DNA from: Clostridiales bacterium | GTDB lineage: Bacteria > Bacillota > Clostridia > Lachnospirales > Cellulosilyticaceae | Direction of reading: 5' to 3' | NCBI GenBank assembly: GCA_019418225.1 | Contig: DYCF01000003.1 | Coordinates: forward strand, 62,001-126,000 | DNA length: 64,000 bases | Shown: positions 26,149-33,842 of the stretch, one piece after another | How the letters are laid out: each line of letters starts with the position of its first letter | How positions within the stretch are numbered: the first letter of the stretch is position 1 | Made by a program: the position numbers and the translations under genes | The notes under the pieces: generated by a model | Told to the model about the DNA's origin: nothing | What the model saw: only the letters and a program-made list of their open reading frames with translations | The model's database searches: none

Positions 26149-26703
26149 TTAATGAAGTATGCCTATTTGATTAAATGGATAAATCTTTATCCATGCTTTT
26201 CCTACAACATCATCTACTGGAATGGTTCCCACTTCTTGAAAACGGCAATCTAAACTACCTAAACGGTTATCACCCATAAAGAAATATGTTCCCTCCGGCA
26301 CTATGATAGGAAATGTAATAGGGGTGGCACCGGGCTGGATAATAGGCGTAGAAGAGCCTTCATTACTTAAATAGTCGGACTCATCTAATCGTACACCATT
26401 GACATAAACATTTCCTTGGCGAATATCTATTTCATCGCCAGGATAGCCTATTAAACGTTTCACCCATAATTCCTTTCCCTTATGGAAAACAACAATTTCC
26501 CCCTTCCGAGGTGCTCTATAATAATAAGGCAAATTATTAACAATAATATGGTCTCCAATATTAATTGTACTAATCATCGATCCAGAAGGAATTCGATTAT
26601 GACTCATAATAAAAGTTAAAAACAATGTCAATGATAATCCTAATATCGTAAGCCCCTTTATATATTCTAAAACCATCTTTAGTCTATTTTTTCCTGTGCT
26701 CAT
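26149..26703 (-). CDS. lepB: Type I signal peptidase, paralogue 2 of 3 (variant box E)
   Basis: It has the same fold and job as its neighbours. The 184 residues contain one membrane segment, catalytic Ser in SGSMISTI, Lys in WVKRLIGYPGD, and a box E reading MGDNRLGSLDCR. The usual DSR is DCR here, while the Asp and Arg that support the active site remain. The ATG at 26703 is preferred over 26718 because GGGGG lies 8 nt before it and the earlier ATG has none. It should be active unless the Cys matters. Confidence 0.88.
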   Translation of the reverse strand: MSTGKNRLKMVLEYIKGLTILGLSLTLFLTFIMSHNRIPSGSMISTINIGDHIIVNNLPYYYRAPRKGEIVVFHKGKELWVKRLIGYPGDEIDIRQGNVYVNGVRLDESDYLSNEGSSTPIIQPGATPITFPIIVPEGTYFFMGDNRLGSLDCRFQEVGTIPVDDVVGKAWIKIYPFNQIGILH

Positions 26704-26722
26704 CCTATACGCCCCCATACAT

Positions 26723-27283
26723 TTATTTTAAAGGTCCAATCTGATTAAATGGATAAATTTTAATCCATGCCTTCCCATAAATTCTATCTCTACTTACTGC
26801 ACCAATATAACGGCTATCTTGACTTTGTGTGCGATTATCTCCCATTAAAAAATAGCTATCTTCTGGTACTGTATATGGAAAACTTACATGATCACTACCT
26901 GCATATGGATCTGAAATCCCTTCGCTAGCCAAATAAGCTGATTCATCAATTTTCACATCATTTACATATACATTGCCTTCACGAATATCTATGACATCCC
27001 CAGGTAAACCAATCACACGCTTCACCCAGCTATCTTCTCCATTCTTAAAGACAACAATCTCTCCGTAATTTGGATCACGATAATAATATGGCACCATGGC
27101 TGTTAAAATATGATCATTAACATTAATTGTACTCACCATAGATGGTGTTGGAATCTTATTATGGCTCACTATAAAAGTTGTAAATAGCAATGCCATCAGT
27201 ACTGCCAAAATGAGTTCTTTTACAAACTCAATACTACGTTTTGCAAAATTTACTGCACTACCCATATTCCCACTTCTTTCCAT
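26723..27283 (-). CDS. lepB: Type I signal peptidase, paralogue 3 of 3
   Basis: It is the first of the three in transcription order, 2 bp after rbgA. The 186 residues contain one membrane segment (about 18-40), catalytic Ser in TPSMVSTI, Lys in WVKRVIGLPGD, and box E MGDNRTQSQDSR. As in the other two copies, the usual Pro of the SMxPT motif is missing. The start codon is not backed by a strong ribosome site, so translation may be coupled to rbgA. An ATG six codons in is possible. Confidence 0.9.
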   Translation of the reverse strand: MERSGNMGSAVNFAKRSIEFVKELILAVLMALLFTTFIVSHNKIPTPSMVSTINVNDHILTAMVPYYYRDPNYGEIVVFKNGEDSWVKRVIGLPGDVIDIREGNVYVNDVKIDESAYLASEGISDPYAGSDHVSFPYTVPEDSYFLMGDNRTQSQDSRYIGAVSRDRIYGKAWIKIYPFNQIGPLK

Positions 27284-27285
27284 AT

Positions 27286-28137
27286 CTATTCTATATTTTT
27301 AGGATGTTCAACGGTAATATGTCCCCATTTACCACCTCTAAATTCATCTAAAATCATTTGTGCAATACGAAGTTCATCGAGTGCCCCCCCAGCTACAATA
27401 AGCCCACGTTTAGTCCCAATGGATTTAAACGCTTCATAACCATCATCAGGAAGTTCTACCTTATATCTTGCCTCTAGCTTTCCTTTAAACTCTTTAAGTC
27501 CTAACTCAAGTAAGTTAATAGCAAGCTGTCTATTATCTAAAATATTATCATTAATTGACCCAATAAATGCTAAGTGCTGTGCTACTGTTTGGTCTTCAAA
27601 TTTAGGCCATAAAATACCTGGCATATCAAGAAGCTCAAAGCCTTTTCTAATTTTAACCCATTGCTTACCTCTTGTAACCCCTGGTTTATCTCCTGTTTTT
27701 GTAGAACTTTTACCTACTAAGGCATTGATGAAAGTAGACTTACCTACATTAGGAATCCCTACAATCATCGCACGTATTGGACGATAAATACGGCCTCTTG
27801 CCTTATCTCTCTCAATTTTTTCTTTTAAAAGGTCCTCAGCAATCTTAACAACCTCTTTAATCCCTTTACCGCTTGTTGCAATAATAGGTACTACCTTTAC
27901 ATTATGTGCACTATACCAATCTATCCAAGCTTTTGTGACATTTTCATCTGCTAAGTCCGCTTTATTTAAAATGATAATACGCATTTTATTGCCAGCTAAC
28001 TTATCAATATCTGGATTTTTTGTACTATAAGGTGCACGTGCATCTAAAAGTTCGATTACAATATCGACTAACTTAATATTCTCTTCAATTAAACGTTTTG
28101 TTTTGGTCATATGACCTGGATACCATTGTATATTCAT
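27286..28137 (-). CDS. rbgA: Ribosome biogenesis GTPase RbgA (YlqF)
   Basis: It is needed for late 50S assembly and is a circularly permuted GTPase. In the 283 residues the G4 motif (LNKADLAD near 57) precedes G1 (GIPNVGKST near 127) and G3 (DMPG near 172), the permuted order that defines the family. The C-terminal domain binds rRNA. It has its own promoter after the rplS terminator, and lies upstream of three signal peptidase genes, which it probably drives. Confidence 0.96.
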   Translation of the reverse strand: MNIQWYPGHMTKTKRLIEENIKLVDIVIELLDARAPYSTKNPDIDKLAGNKMRIIILNKADLADENVTKAWIDWYSAHNVKVVPIIATSGKGIKEVVKIAEDLLKEKIERDKARGRIYRPIRAMIVGIPNVGKSTFINALVGKSSTKTGDKPGVTRGKQWVKIRKGFELLDMPGILWPKFEDQTVAQHLAFIGSINDNILDNRQLAINLLELGLKEFKGKLEARYKVELPDDGYEAFKSIGTKRGLIVAGGALDELRIAQMILDEFRGGKWGHITVEHPKNIE

Positions 28138-28214
28138 TTCTAGTCACCTTTATCTTTATTTTTATCAGTTAACAAATTTGATTATGTAGCAATCAAAACT
28201 GTCCGCATGTCTTT

Positions 28215-28244
28215 ATTATATGACAAAACTCTCAAAATACTCAA
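28215..28244 (-). promoter_or_regulatory. SigA-type promoter of rbgA-lepB cluster
   Basis: On the minus strand TTGAGT (28239-28244), 18 bp, then TATAAT (28215-28220). It lies just after the rplS terminator and about 80 bp before rbgA. Confidence 0.6.
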
Positions 28245-28249
28245 TAAAT

Positions 28250-28281
28250 TATAATAAAAAAAGGACTTAAAAAGTCCTTTT
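28250..28281 (-). terminator. Rho-independent terminator after rplS
   Basis: The stem is AAAAGGACTT (28259-28268) with AAGTCCTTTT (28272-28281) and a 3-nt loop, followed by seven U on the minus strand, 5 bases past the rplS stop. Confidence 0.9.
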
Positions 28282-28286
28282 GTTTA

Positions 28287-28634
28287 TTATTTAATTAATT
28301 CTTTAACTTTAGCGTTTTTACCAACACGTTCACGTAAGTAGTTAAGTTTAGCTCTTCTAACTTTACCTAAACGAACAACTTCGATTTTTTCAATGTTTGG
28401 TGAGTGAAGTGCCCAAGTTTTTTCTACACCTACACCGTAAGAAATTCTTCTTACTGTAAATGTTTCACGAACGCCACCGTTTTGTCTTTTTAAAACGATA
28501 CCTTCGAACATTTGGATACGTTCTCTTTGACCTTCTTTGATTTTAGCGTGTACACGGATTGTGTCACCAACGTTGAATGCTGGTACTTCTGCTTTAAGTT
28601 GAGCGTTTTCAATTTCTCTAATAATTGGGTTCAT
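28287..28634 (-). CDS. rplS: 50S ribosomal protein L19
   Basis: L19 lies at the 30S-50S interface. The 115 residues match the family, including FNVGDTIRVHAKIKEGQRER near residue 20 and the C-terminal GKVRRAKLNYLRERVGK. It is monocistronic, with its own promoter, a conserved-looking leader and a terminator, even though trmD and rimM lie directly upstream. Confidence 0.98.
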   Translation of the reverse strand: MNPIIREIENAQLKAEVPAFNVGDTIRVHAKIKEGQRERIQMFEGIVLKRQNGGVRETFTVRRISYGVGVEKTWALHSPNIEKIEVVRLGKVRRAKLNYLRERVGKNAKVKELIK

Positions 28635-28657
28635 AATAAATTCTCCTTTTTTCTAAG

Positions 28658-28708
28658 ATGTTCTTAACACAAAATGTTGCCAGCGGAACACCCGTAATAA
28701 CAGTACAT
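28658..28708 (-). promoter_or_regulatory. Putative L19 leader RNA
   Basis: The rplS 5' leader contains ATTACGGGTGTTCCGCTGGC, enclosed by ATGT/ACAT and TGTT/AACA pairings, with a small GTGTTAAGAACA element after it. This resembles the Firmicute L19 leader, thought to let L19 regulate its own mRNA. The assignment is from memory of the motif and needs a covariance-model search. Confidence 0.55.
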
Positions 28709-28737
28709 AGTATAGCACGTCTTGATTTTATTTGCAA
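28709..28737 (-). promoter_or_regulatory. SigA-type promoter of rplS
   Basis: On the minus strand TTGCAA (28732-28737), 17 bp, then TATACT (28709-28714). The -35 lies just beyond the trmD stop codon within its last bases, so rplS is uncoupled from rimM-trmD. Confidence 0.7.
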
Positions 28738-29471
28738 TGATTTTTTGCGTAATTTTCAAGGAACTTCTTGTCTTTCGCCGTCAAATTAGCCTTTTCTAAT
28801 AAATCTGAGCGCTTATTATACGTATTAATAAGCGATTGCTCTCGTCTAAATTCCTCAATTTTCTTATGATTTCCAGAAAGAAGTTCAGCTGGCACTGTAC
28901 GTCCTCTAAATTCAGCCGGTCTTGTATAATGTGGATATTCTAAAAGCCCATCACTAAAGGATTCTTCTTCGAAGGATTCTTTCTTTCCAAGCACGCCTGG
29001 TTTAAGACGCATAATACTATCTGCAATAATAACAGCAGGCAGTTCCCCTCCTGTTAAAACGTAATCACCAATGGAAATCTCATCTGTTACAATTTCATCA
29101 ATGACACGTTGATCTACACCTTCATAGTGACCACATAAAATGATAATATGCTCTTCTTTTGCAAATTCTTCTGCCATTTGTTGATTCCATACTTTGCCCT
29201 GTGGTGTCATATAAAGGACACGAGGCTTTACATCTGGCATCTCATTTTTGACATGTTCATAGCAATCATAAATAGGCTGTGCCATCATCAACATACCTGC
29301 ACCGCCACCATAAGGATAATCATCCACTTGATGATGCTTATTAGCTGCAAAAGGACGAATATCAATAGCCTCTAATTCAATTTGATTACTTTTTTTAGCA
29401 CGTCCCATAATACTATAATTCAGTATTTGGTCAATCGTTTCTTTAAAAAGGGTCATAATTGTTATTTTCAT
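28728..29471 (-). CDS. trmD: tRNA (guanine-N1)-methyltransferase
   Basis: It methylates G37 next to the anticodon with SAM, preventing frameshifts. The 247 residues show the trefoil-knot SAM site ISIGDYVLTGGELPA near residue 130 and the active-site region YPHYTRPAEFRG near 178. Its start overlaps the rimM stop by 4 bp. Confidence 0.97.
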   Translation of the reverse strand: MKITIMTLFKETIDQILNYSIMGRAKKSNQIELEAIDIRPFAANKHHQVDDYPYGGGAGMLMMAQPIYDCYEHVKNEMPDVKPRVLYMTPQGKVWNQQMAEEFAKEEHIIILCGHYEGVDQRVIDEIVTDEISIGDYVLTGGELPAVIIADSIMRLKPGVLGKKESFEEESFSDGLLEYPHYTRPAEFRGRTVPAELLSGNHKKIEEFRREQSLINTYNKRSDLLEKANLTAKDKKFLENYAKNHCK

Positions 29472-29983
29472 AGATCCTCAAGCCCTTCTAAAAGATGTAC
29501 GCTCATTTTACCGGCTTCAATATCTACTACTTTTACAACCTGTTTAATCGCTGGCAAAAGAATTTCTTTACCTGTTTCTGGATTTTTAACAACATAGACA
29601 TCATTGCTACCTGTATAGATAATATCTACAATATCACCTAAATAACGATTATCTTCTTCTGTATATACACCAAGATCATATAAATCACTAATATAATATT
29701 CATCTTTCTTAAGTGGTAAGCTATCCTTACGATTAATTTTAAGCGTACTTCCTTTTAAAAGTTCTGCTGCATTCATATCATCAATACCTTCCAATTTAAG
29801 AAGTACAAAGTCCTTATGGAAGCGTACAGCTTCAATATTATATTTCTTAAGTTCTTTTCTTTCCACGAAAATTTCCTTTAACTTTTTAAAACGTTTAGGA
29901 TCATCTGTCGTTGGAACGATTTTAAGTTCACCTTTAACGCCGTGTGTATTTACGATTTTTCCTACTGTAAACATTGTTTCCAT
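29468..29983 (-). CDS. rimM: 16S rRNA processing protein RimM
   Basis: It helps assemble the 30S head around S19 and S13. I start at the ATG at 29983 (METMFTVGKIVNTHGVKG, 171 residues), because AAAGGATG lies 8 nt upstream and homology begins there; a longer reading from 30040 lacks both. An N-terminal beta-barrel domain (1-90) is followed by the PRC-barrel domain (SDLYDLGVYTEED, DIIYTGSNDVYVV). It is preceded by a leader with two competing hairpins. Confidence 0.95.
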   Translation of the reverse strand: METMFTVGKIVNTHGVKGELKIVPTTDDPKRFKKLKEIFVERKELKKYNIEAVRFHKDFVLLKLEGIDDMNAAELLKGSTLKINRKDSLPLKKDEYYISDLYDLGVYTEEDNRYLGDIVDIIYTGSNDVYVVKNPETGKEILLPAIKQVVKVVDIEAGKMSVHLLEGLEDL

Positions 29984-29999
29984 TTGTATCATCCTTTGC

Positions 30000-30071
30000 T
30001 TAAATTTATACCCTTTCATAAAGGATAGTAACAGCTTCATGAAAGATAATAAATGAGGTTTATTATCCTTT
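30000..30071 (-). promoter_or_regulatory. Mutually exclusive hairpins in the rimM leader
   Basis: On the minus strand AAGGATAATAAA (30059-30070) pairs with TTTATTATCTTT (30042-30053), with one G-U pair. CTTTCAT (30037-30043 region) can alternatively pair with ATGAAAG just downstream. The two structures share bases. No U-run follows, so this may be a processing or translation element rather than a terminator. Confidence 0.35.
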
Positions 30072-30118
30072 GTGAAAATATATAAATATTTTCTTCAATA
30101 TAGATTTAGATAGCACAA

Positions 30119-30143
30119 GTAGGCTAGGGAAGCCCTAACCTAC
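30119..30143 (-). other. Hairpin after khpA
   Basis: The stem is GTAGGCTAGGG (30119-30129) with CCCTAACCTAC (30133-30143), one mismatch and a 3-nt loop. It overlaps the khpA stop and lacks a U-run, so it is more likely an RNA-processing or stabilising element than a strong terminator. Confidence 0.5.
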
Positions 30144-30370
30144 TCTATGATTTCCACTACAACTTTTTTATGCACATTGGCTGTTGCAGCTTTCATTATT
30201 GTGCGGATTGACTTAGCAATTCTACCTTGCTTACCGATTATTTTACCCATATCTTCTGGGGCTACACGTAGCTCTAAAATAATCTTATCATCATCCTCTT
30301 TTTGTGACACAGAAACTTGTTCGGGATTACCAACAAGTTGTGTTGCTAACATCTGTAATAAGTCTTTCAT
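30140..30370 (-). CDS. khpA: KH-domain RNA-binding protein KhpA (YlqC)
   Basis: This is a 76-residue single KH domain. The GxxG loop is IIGKQGRIAKSI near residue 44. In other Firmicutes KhpA works with KhpB in RNA binding and cell elongation or division control. It sits 24 bp after rpsP with a GGGGAGG-type site, as in the Bacillus rpsP-ylqC pair. KhpB is not in the window. Confidence 0.93.
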   Translation of the reverse strand: MKDLLQMLATQLVGNPEQVSVSQKEDDDKIILELRVAPEDMGKIIGKQGRIAKSIRTIMKAATANVHKKVVVEIIE

Positions 30371-30394
30371 CGGAAATTCCTCCCCTGAAATAAA

Positions 30395-30640
30395 TTACAT
30401 TTCAACACCTGATTTTTTAAGTAAATCTTTAACTGTATCTGTTGGTTGAGCACCATTAGCAAGCCATTTTTGAGCTGCTTCTGTGTTAATGCTTAATTCA
30501 TTTGGTTCTTGACAAGGATTGTAGTAACCGATTTCTTCGATGAATCTACCATCTCTTGGAGAACGTGAATCAGCAACAACGATTCTATAGAAAGGAGCCT
30601 TTTTTTGACCCATTCTTTTTAAACGAATTTTAACTGCCAT
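30395..30640 (-). CDS. rpsP: 30S ribosomal protein S16
   Basis: S16 is an early assembly protein of the 30S body. The 81 residues contain the family start VKIRLKRMGQKKAPFYRIVV and RSPRDGRFIEEIGYYNP. A strong AAGGAGGTG site precedes it. It follows ffh by 34 bp. Confidence 0.98.
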   Translation of the reverse strand: MAVKIRLKRMGQKKAPFYRIVVADSRSPRDGRFIEEIGYYNPCQEPNELSINTEAAQKWLANGAQPTDTVKDLLKKSGVEM

Positions 30641-30674
30641 CTTAATTTCACCTCCTTATAATTGTGCTATATAT

Positions 30675-32012
30675 TTACATAAAAGGTAGTTTAAATTTAT
30701 TACCCTTTTTGCCTTTCATCATACCTGAGAATTGTTTCATCATGACCTGCATTTGTTCAAACTGTTTAATAAGTCTGTTCACCTCTTGAAGGTCACGACC
30801 AGAACCTTTTGCAATACGTTTTTTACGTTGCATATTTAAAATGCTTGGGTTAAGGCGTTCTTCTTTTGTCATAGAAAGAATAATTGCTTCAATGTGCCCC
30901 ATTTGCTTGTCATCTACTTGAATATCTCCAAGTTTAGCAGTATTGATTCCTGGAATCATACCGATCAACTGACTGATAGGTCCCATATTTTTAACTTGCT
31001 GCATTTGATCTAGGAAATCCTCAAAGTTAAATTCTGCTTTTCTAAATTTAGCTTCTAGCTCTTTAGCTTTTTGTTCATCAATATTTTGTTGTGCCTTTTC
31101 AATAAGTGTTAGAACATCTCCCATCCCTAAAATACGAGATGCAATACGTTCTGGATGGAATGGCTGTAAATCTGCCATCTTTTCACCCATACCAACATAT
31201 TTAATAGGCTTATTTGTTACAGCTTTTACAGATAAGGCTGCCCCACCTCTACTGTCACCATCAAGTTTAGTCATGACTACACCGTCAAGTCCTAAAGTAT
31301 TATCGAAGGATTCAGCAACGTTTACGGCATCTTGTCCTGTCATTGCATCGACTACAAGTAATATCTCTTGTGGCTTAAGCGCTGCTTTAATATTCTTCAG
31401 CTCATCCATAAGTACTTCGTCGATATGTAAACGACCCGCTGTATCTATGATGACAACATCAAGATTATTTTCTTTTGCATGCTCAAGACCTGCTTTTGCA
31501 ATGTCTACTGGATTTGCCTGATTTCCCATAGAGAAAACAGGAACATTAACTTGTTTTCCAACTTTAATTAATTGATCAATCGCTGCCGGTCTGTACACGT
31601 CACAGGCCACTAAAAGAGGTCTCTTCCCTTGGGATTTTATAAGACTACTTAGTTTTGCACTTGTTGTTGTTTTACCAGCTCCTTGAAGCCCTACCATCAT
31701 AATGACCGTAATACCTCTTGGTGCGAATGTAATTTTACTTTGTGTAGAACCCATTAAATTAATAAGTTCTTCATTTACGATTTTAATAACATGTTGTCCC
31801 GGTGTTAAACTTTCCATGACTTCTTGTCCAACTGCACGTTCTTCAATAGTCTTGATAAAATTCTTAACAACCTTAAAGTTAACATCAGCTTCTAAGAGTG
31901 CAAGCTTAACTTCACGAAGTGCTGCTTTAACATCTTTTTCAGTTAACTTACCTTTGCCTTTAAGCTGTTTGAAAACATCTTGTAATTTCGTTGATAATTG
32001 ATCAAAAGGCAT
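30675..32012 (-). CDS. ffh: Signal recognition particle protein Ffh
   Basis: The SRP GTPase binds signal sequences on nascent chains and docks on FtsY. The 445 residues contain an N domain (1-85), a G domain with GLQGAGKTT near residue 108, DTAGRLHID near 191 and TKLDGDSRGGA near 247, and a Met-rich M domain from about 300 (MQQVKNMG; QMQVMMKQFSGMMKGKKG). It follows ylxM by 12 bp. The 4.5S RNA partner is not in the window. Confidence 0.98.
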   Translation of the reverse strand: MPFDQLSTKLQDVFKQLKGKGKLTEKDVKAALREVKLALLEADVNFKVVKNFIKTIEERAVGQEVMESLTPGQHVIKIVNEELINLMGSTQSKITFAPRGITVIMMVGLQGAGKTTTSAKLSSLIKSQGKRPLLVACDVYRPAAIDQLIKVGKQVNVPVFSMGNQANPVDIAKAGLEHAKENNLDVVIIDTAGRLHIDEVLMDELKNIKAALKPQEILLVVDAMTGQDAVNVAESFDNTLGLDGVVMTKLDGDSRGGAALSVKAVTNKPIKYVGMGEKMADLQPFHPERIASRILGMGDVLTLIEKAQQNIDEQKAKELEAKFRKAEFNFEDFLDQMQQVKNMGPISQLIGMIPGINTAKLGDIQVDDKQMGHIEAIILSMTKEERLNPSILNMQRKKRIAKGSGRDLQEVNRLIKQFEQMQVMMKQFSGMMKGKKGNKFKLPFM

Positions 32013-32024
32013 ACATGAGTCCTC

Positions 32025-32378
32025 CTACATTTTATTAATTAATTCATCTACTAGAGCAATGACCTCTTGTATGCAATTTGCTTGTTCACCCTCTAGACTT
32101 TTACTCACATTATCACAATGATTTTTTATTTTAACGAGTACTTGTTGCTGCTTTTGGAATTTTGCAAAGAGCTGCAACTTATTTTCGTAATCTAGGAGCT
32201 TACCTTCAGCTTTTTTAATCGTGTCAAAGACACTTTGTCTACTAATTTGATGTTGCTCAGAAAGCTCTCCTAGAGATAAATCCTCAAAGTAATATTCTCT
32301 TAATAAATCTCGTTGTTTATCAGTGAGCAATTCCTGATAAAAGTCAAATAAATAGGTTATCACAACAAACTTTTCCAT
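32025..32378 (-). CDS. ylxM: SRP-associated helix-turn-helix protein YlxM
   Basis: This 117-residue sigma-70-region-4-like helix-turn-helix protein is always encoded beside ffh. In streptococci it binds SRP components and modulates the Ffh GTPase. The helix-turn-helix is LTDKQRDLLREYYFEDLSLG, then EQHQISRQSVFDTIKKAE, in the N-terminal half. A coiled-coil tail follows. A perfect SigA promoter lies about 50 bp upstream. Confidence 0.93.
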   Translation of the reverse strand: MEKFVVITYLFDFYQELLTDKQRDLLREYYFEDLSLGELSEQHQISRQSVFDTIKKAEGKLLDYENKLQLFAKFQKQQQVLVKIKNHCDNVSKSLEGEQANCIQEVIALVDELINKM

Positions 32379-32424
32379 GTTACACCCCGACTTACTGTCA
32401 GTCCTTTTTGCTTTACACTAAATG

Positions 32425-32453
32425 ATTATAATGAAAACCTTGTTATTTGTCAA
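32425..32453 (-). promoter_or_regulatory. Consensus SigA promoter of ylxM-ffh-rpsP-khpA
   Basis: On the minus strand TTGACA (32448-32453), exactly 17 bp, then TATAAT (32425-32430), a full consensus match in the gap after ftsY. It should drive a strong ylxM-ffh-rpsP-khpA and perhaps rimM-trmD transcript. Confidence 0.85.
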
Positions 32454-32468
32454 CTGTAATTTTTAAAC

Positions 32469-33830
32469 TTATTGTTCAGTCTGGAAAAGTGCTGTCGCAA
32501 ATGCCTCAGCATCAAAAGGTTGAAGGTCATCTATTTTTTCACCAACCCCAATGAATTTAACAGGTACTTCAAAGTTTTCATAAATACCTACAATAGCTCC
32601 ACCTTTAGCTGTCCCATCTAACTTTGTTAAAATAATTCCACTGATATCTGCTACTTCTTTAAAGAGCTTCACTTGTTGAATAGCATTTTGACCTGTTGTC
32701 GCATCCAATGCAATTAGAATTTCCTTTTTAGCTTCTGGATATTCCCTTGCAATGATACGAGAAATTTTTTCTAGTTCTTTCATAAGGTTCGTCTTATTTT
32801 GAAGACGACCTGCTGTATCACAAATAAGTACATCGCTCTTACGTGATTTAGCTGCTGCAATGGCATCAAATACAACGGCTGCTGCATCTGTACCCTCTTC
32901 ATGCTTAATAATTTCTACCCCAGCACGTTCACACCATACTTGAAGCTGCTCTATAGCTGCTGCTCTAAATGTATCAGCTGCTGCCACAAGTACCTTTTTG
33001 CCTTCAGTTTTATAAAGATGTGACATTTTACCAATAGAAGTTGTTTTACCTACACCATTTACACCAATGACTAAAATAACCGTAGGGCCATCTGGATTTA
33101 AAATACTTTCCGTTGGTGTCTTTGTCAAAATAGTTGTAATAATTTCTTGAAGTGCTACTTTTAAAGCTTGTGGATCTGTAATTTTGTCTGTTTTTACTTT
33201 ATGACGTAGTTCATCCATGATTTTAAGTGTTGTATCTACACCAAAGTCTGCCATAATAAGGGCTTCTTCTAACTCTTCATATAAATCTTCGTCAATATGT
33301 TTAAAATTACTTAAAACATCTTCTACACCTTTTAAGAAGTTATCTCTTGTCTTTGTAAGTCCACTAAACAAACGCTTCATAAAGCCTTTTTTCTTTTCTT
33401 TCGCTGGGCCCCCTTCTGACTCTTCTTTCTCCTCTTCTATAAACACTTCATCTTCTATTTGTGCTACTTCTTCTGCATTTGTTTCATCTTGCGGTACTGA
33501 TATCTCTACAGTTTCATGTACCGGTGCCACTACCGCTTCTGAAACGGTTTCTTCTACTGGTGCTATAGCTTCCTCTACTTGTTTAGCTTCTTCCTTTTGT
33601 AGTTCATGTACAACTTGTGTGTTCATTTCTTTAGAAGCCGTCATAAACTTTTCTTCTATAACCTCTTCCTTTTCATCTTCTGATTTACAAGCTACCTCTT
33701 CATGTCTATTTTCTTCATGCACATTTTCTTCATGATTTATACTTTGTTCTTCGTGAAGAACTGCTTCTTCTTTTACCTCCTGGGCTTCTTGTACCGACTT
33801 TTTACCAAATAACTTTTTAAAAAAACTCAT
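32469..33830 (-). CDS. ftsY: SRP receptor FtsY with acidic N-terminal extension
   Basis: This membrane-docking GTPase partners Ffh. The 453 residues comprise an N-terminal extension of about 145 residues dominated by Glu (EVKEEAVLHEE, EEVIEEKFM, EEEKEESEGG), longer than in Bacillus FtsY and more like the E. coli A domain. The NG domain follows, with GVNGVGKTT near residue 258, DTAGRLQNK near 341 and TKLDGTAKGGA near 400. It follows smc by 12 bp. Confidence 0.97.
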   Translation of the reverse strand: MSFFKKLFGKKSVQEAQEVKEEAVLHEEQSINHEENVHEENRHEEVACKSEDEKEEVIEEKFMTASKEMNTQVVHELQKEEAKQVEEAIAPVEETVSEAVVAPVHETVEISVPQDETNAEEVAQIEDEVFIEEEKEESEGGPAKEKKKGFMKRLFSGLTKTRDNFLKGVEDVLSNFKHIDEDLYEELEEALIMADFGVDTTLKIMDELRHKVKTDKITDPQALKVALQEIITTILTKTPTESILNPDGPTVILVIGVNGVGKTTSIGKMSHLYKTEGKKVLVAAADTFRAAAIEQLQVWCERAGVEIIKHEEGTDAAAVVFDAIAAAKSRKSDVLICDTAGRLQNKTNLMKELEKISRIIAREYPEAKKEILIALDATTGQNAIQQVKLFKEVADISGIILTKLDGTAKGGAIVGIYENFEVPVKFIGVGEKIDDLQPFDAEAFATALFQTEQ

Positions 33831-33842
33831 TCTTATGTCCTC

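Noticed and set aside
25579..27283. Tandem signal peptidases as an assembly duplication artefact
   Set aside because: The three genes differ throughout in protein sequence and linkers, so they are not a repeated assembly segment.
33217..33735. A 172-codon open frame on the plus strand opposite the 5' part of ftsY
   Set aside because: Its Ser/Thr/Cys-rich translation is the complement of the Glu-rich extension of FtsY; no start signals or homology.
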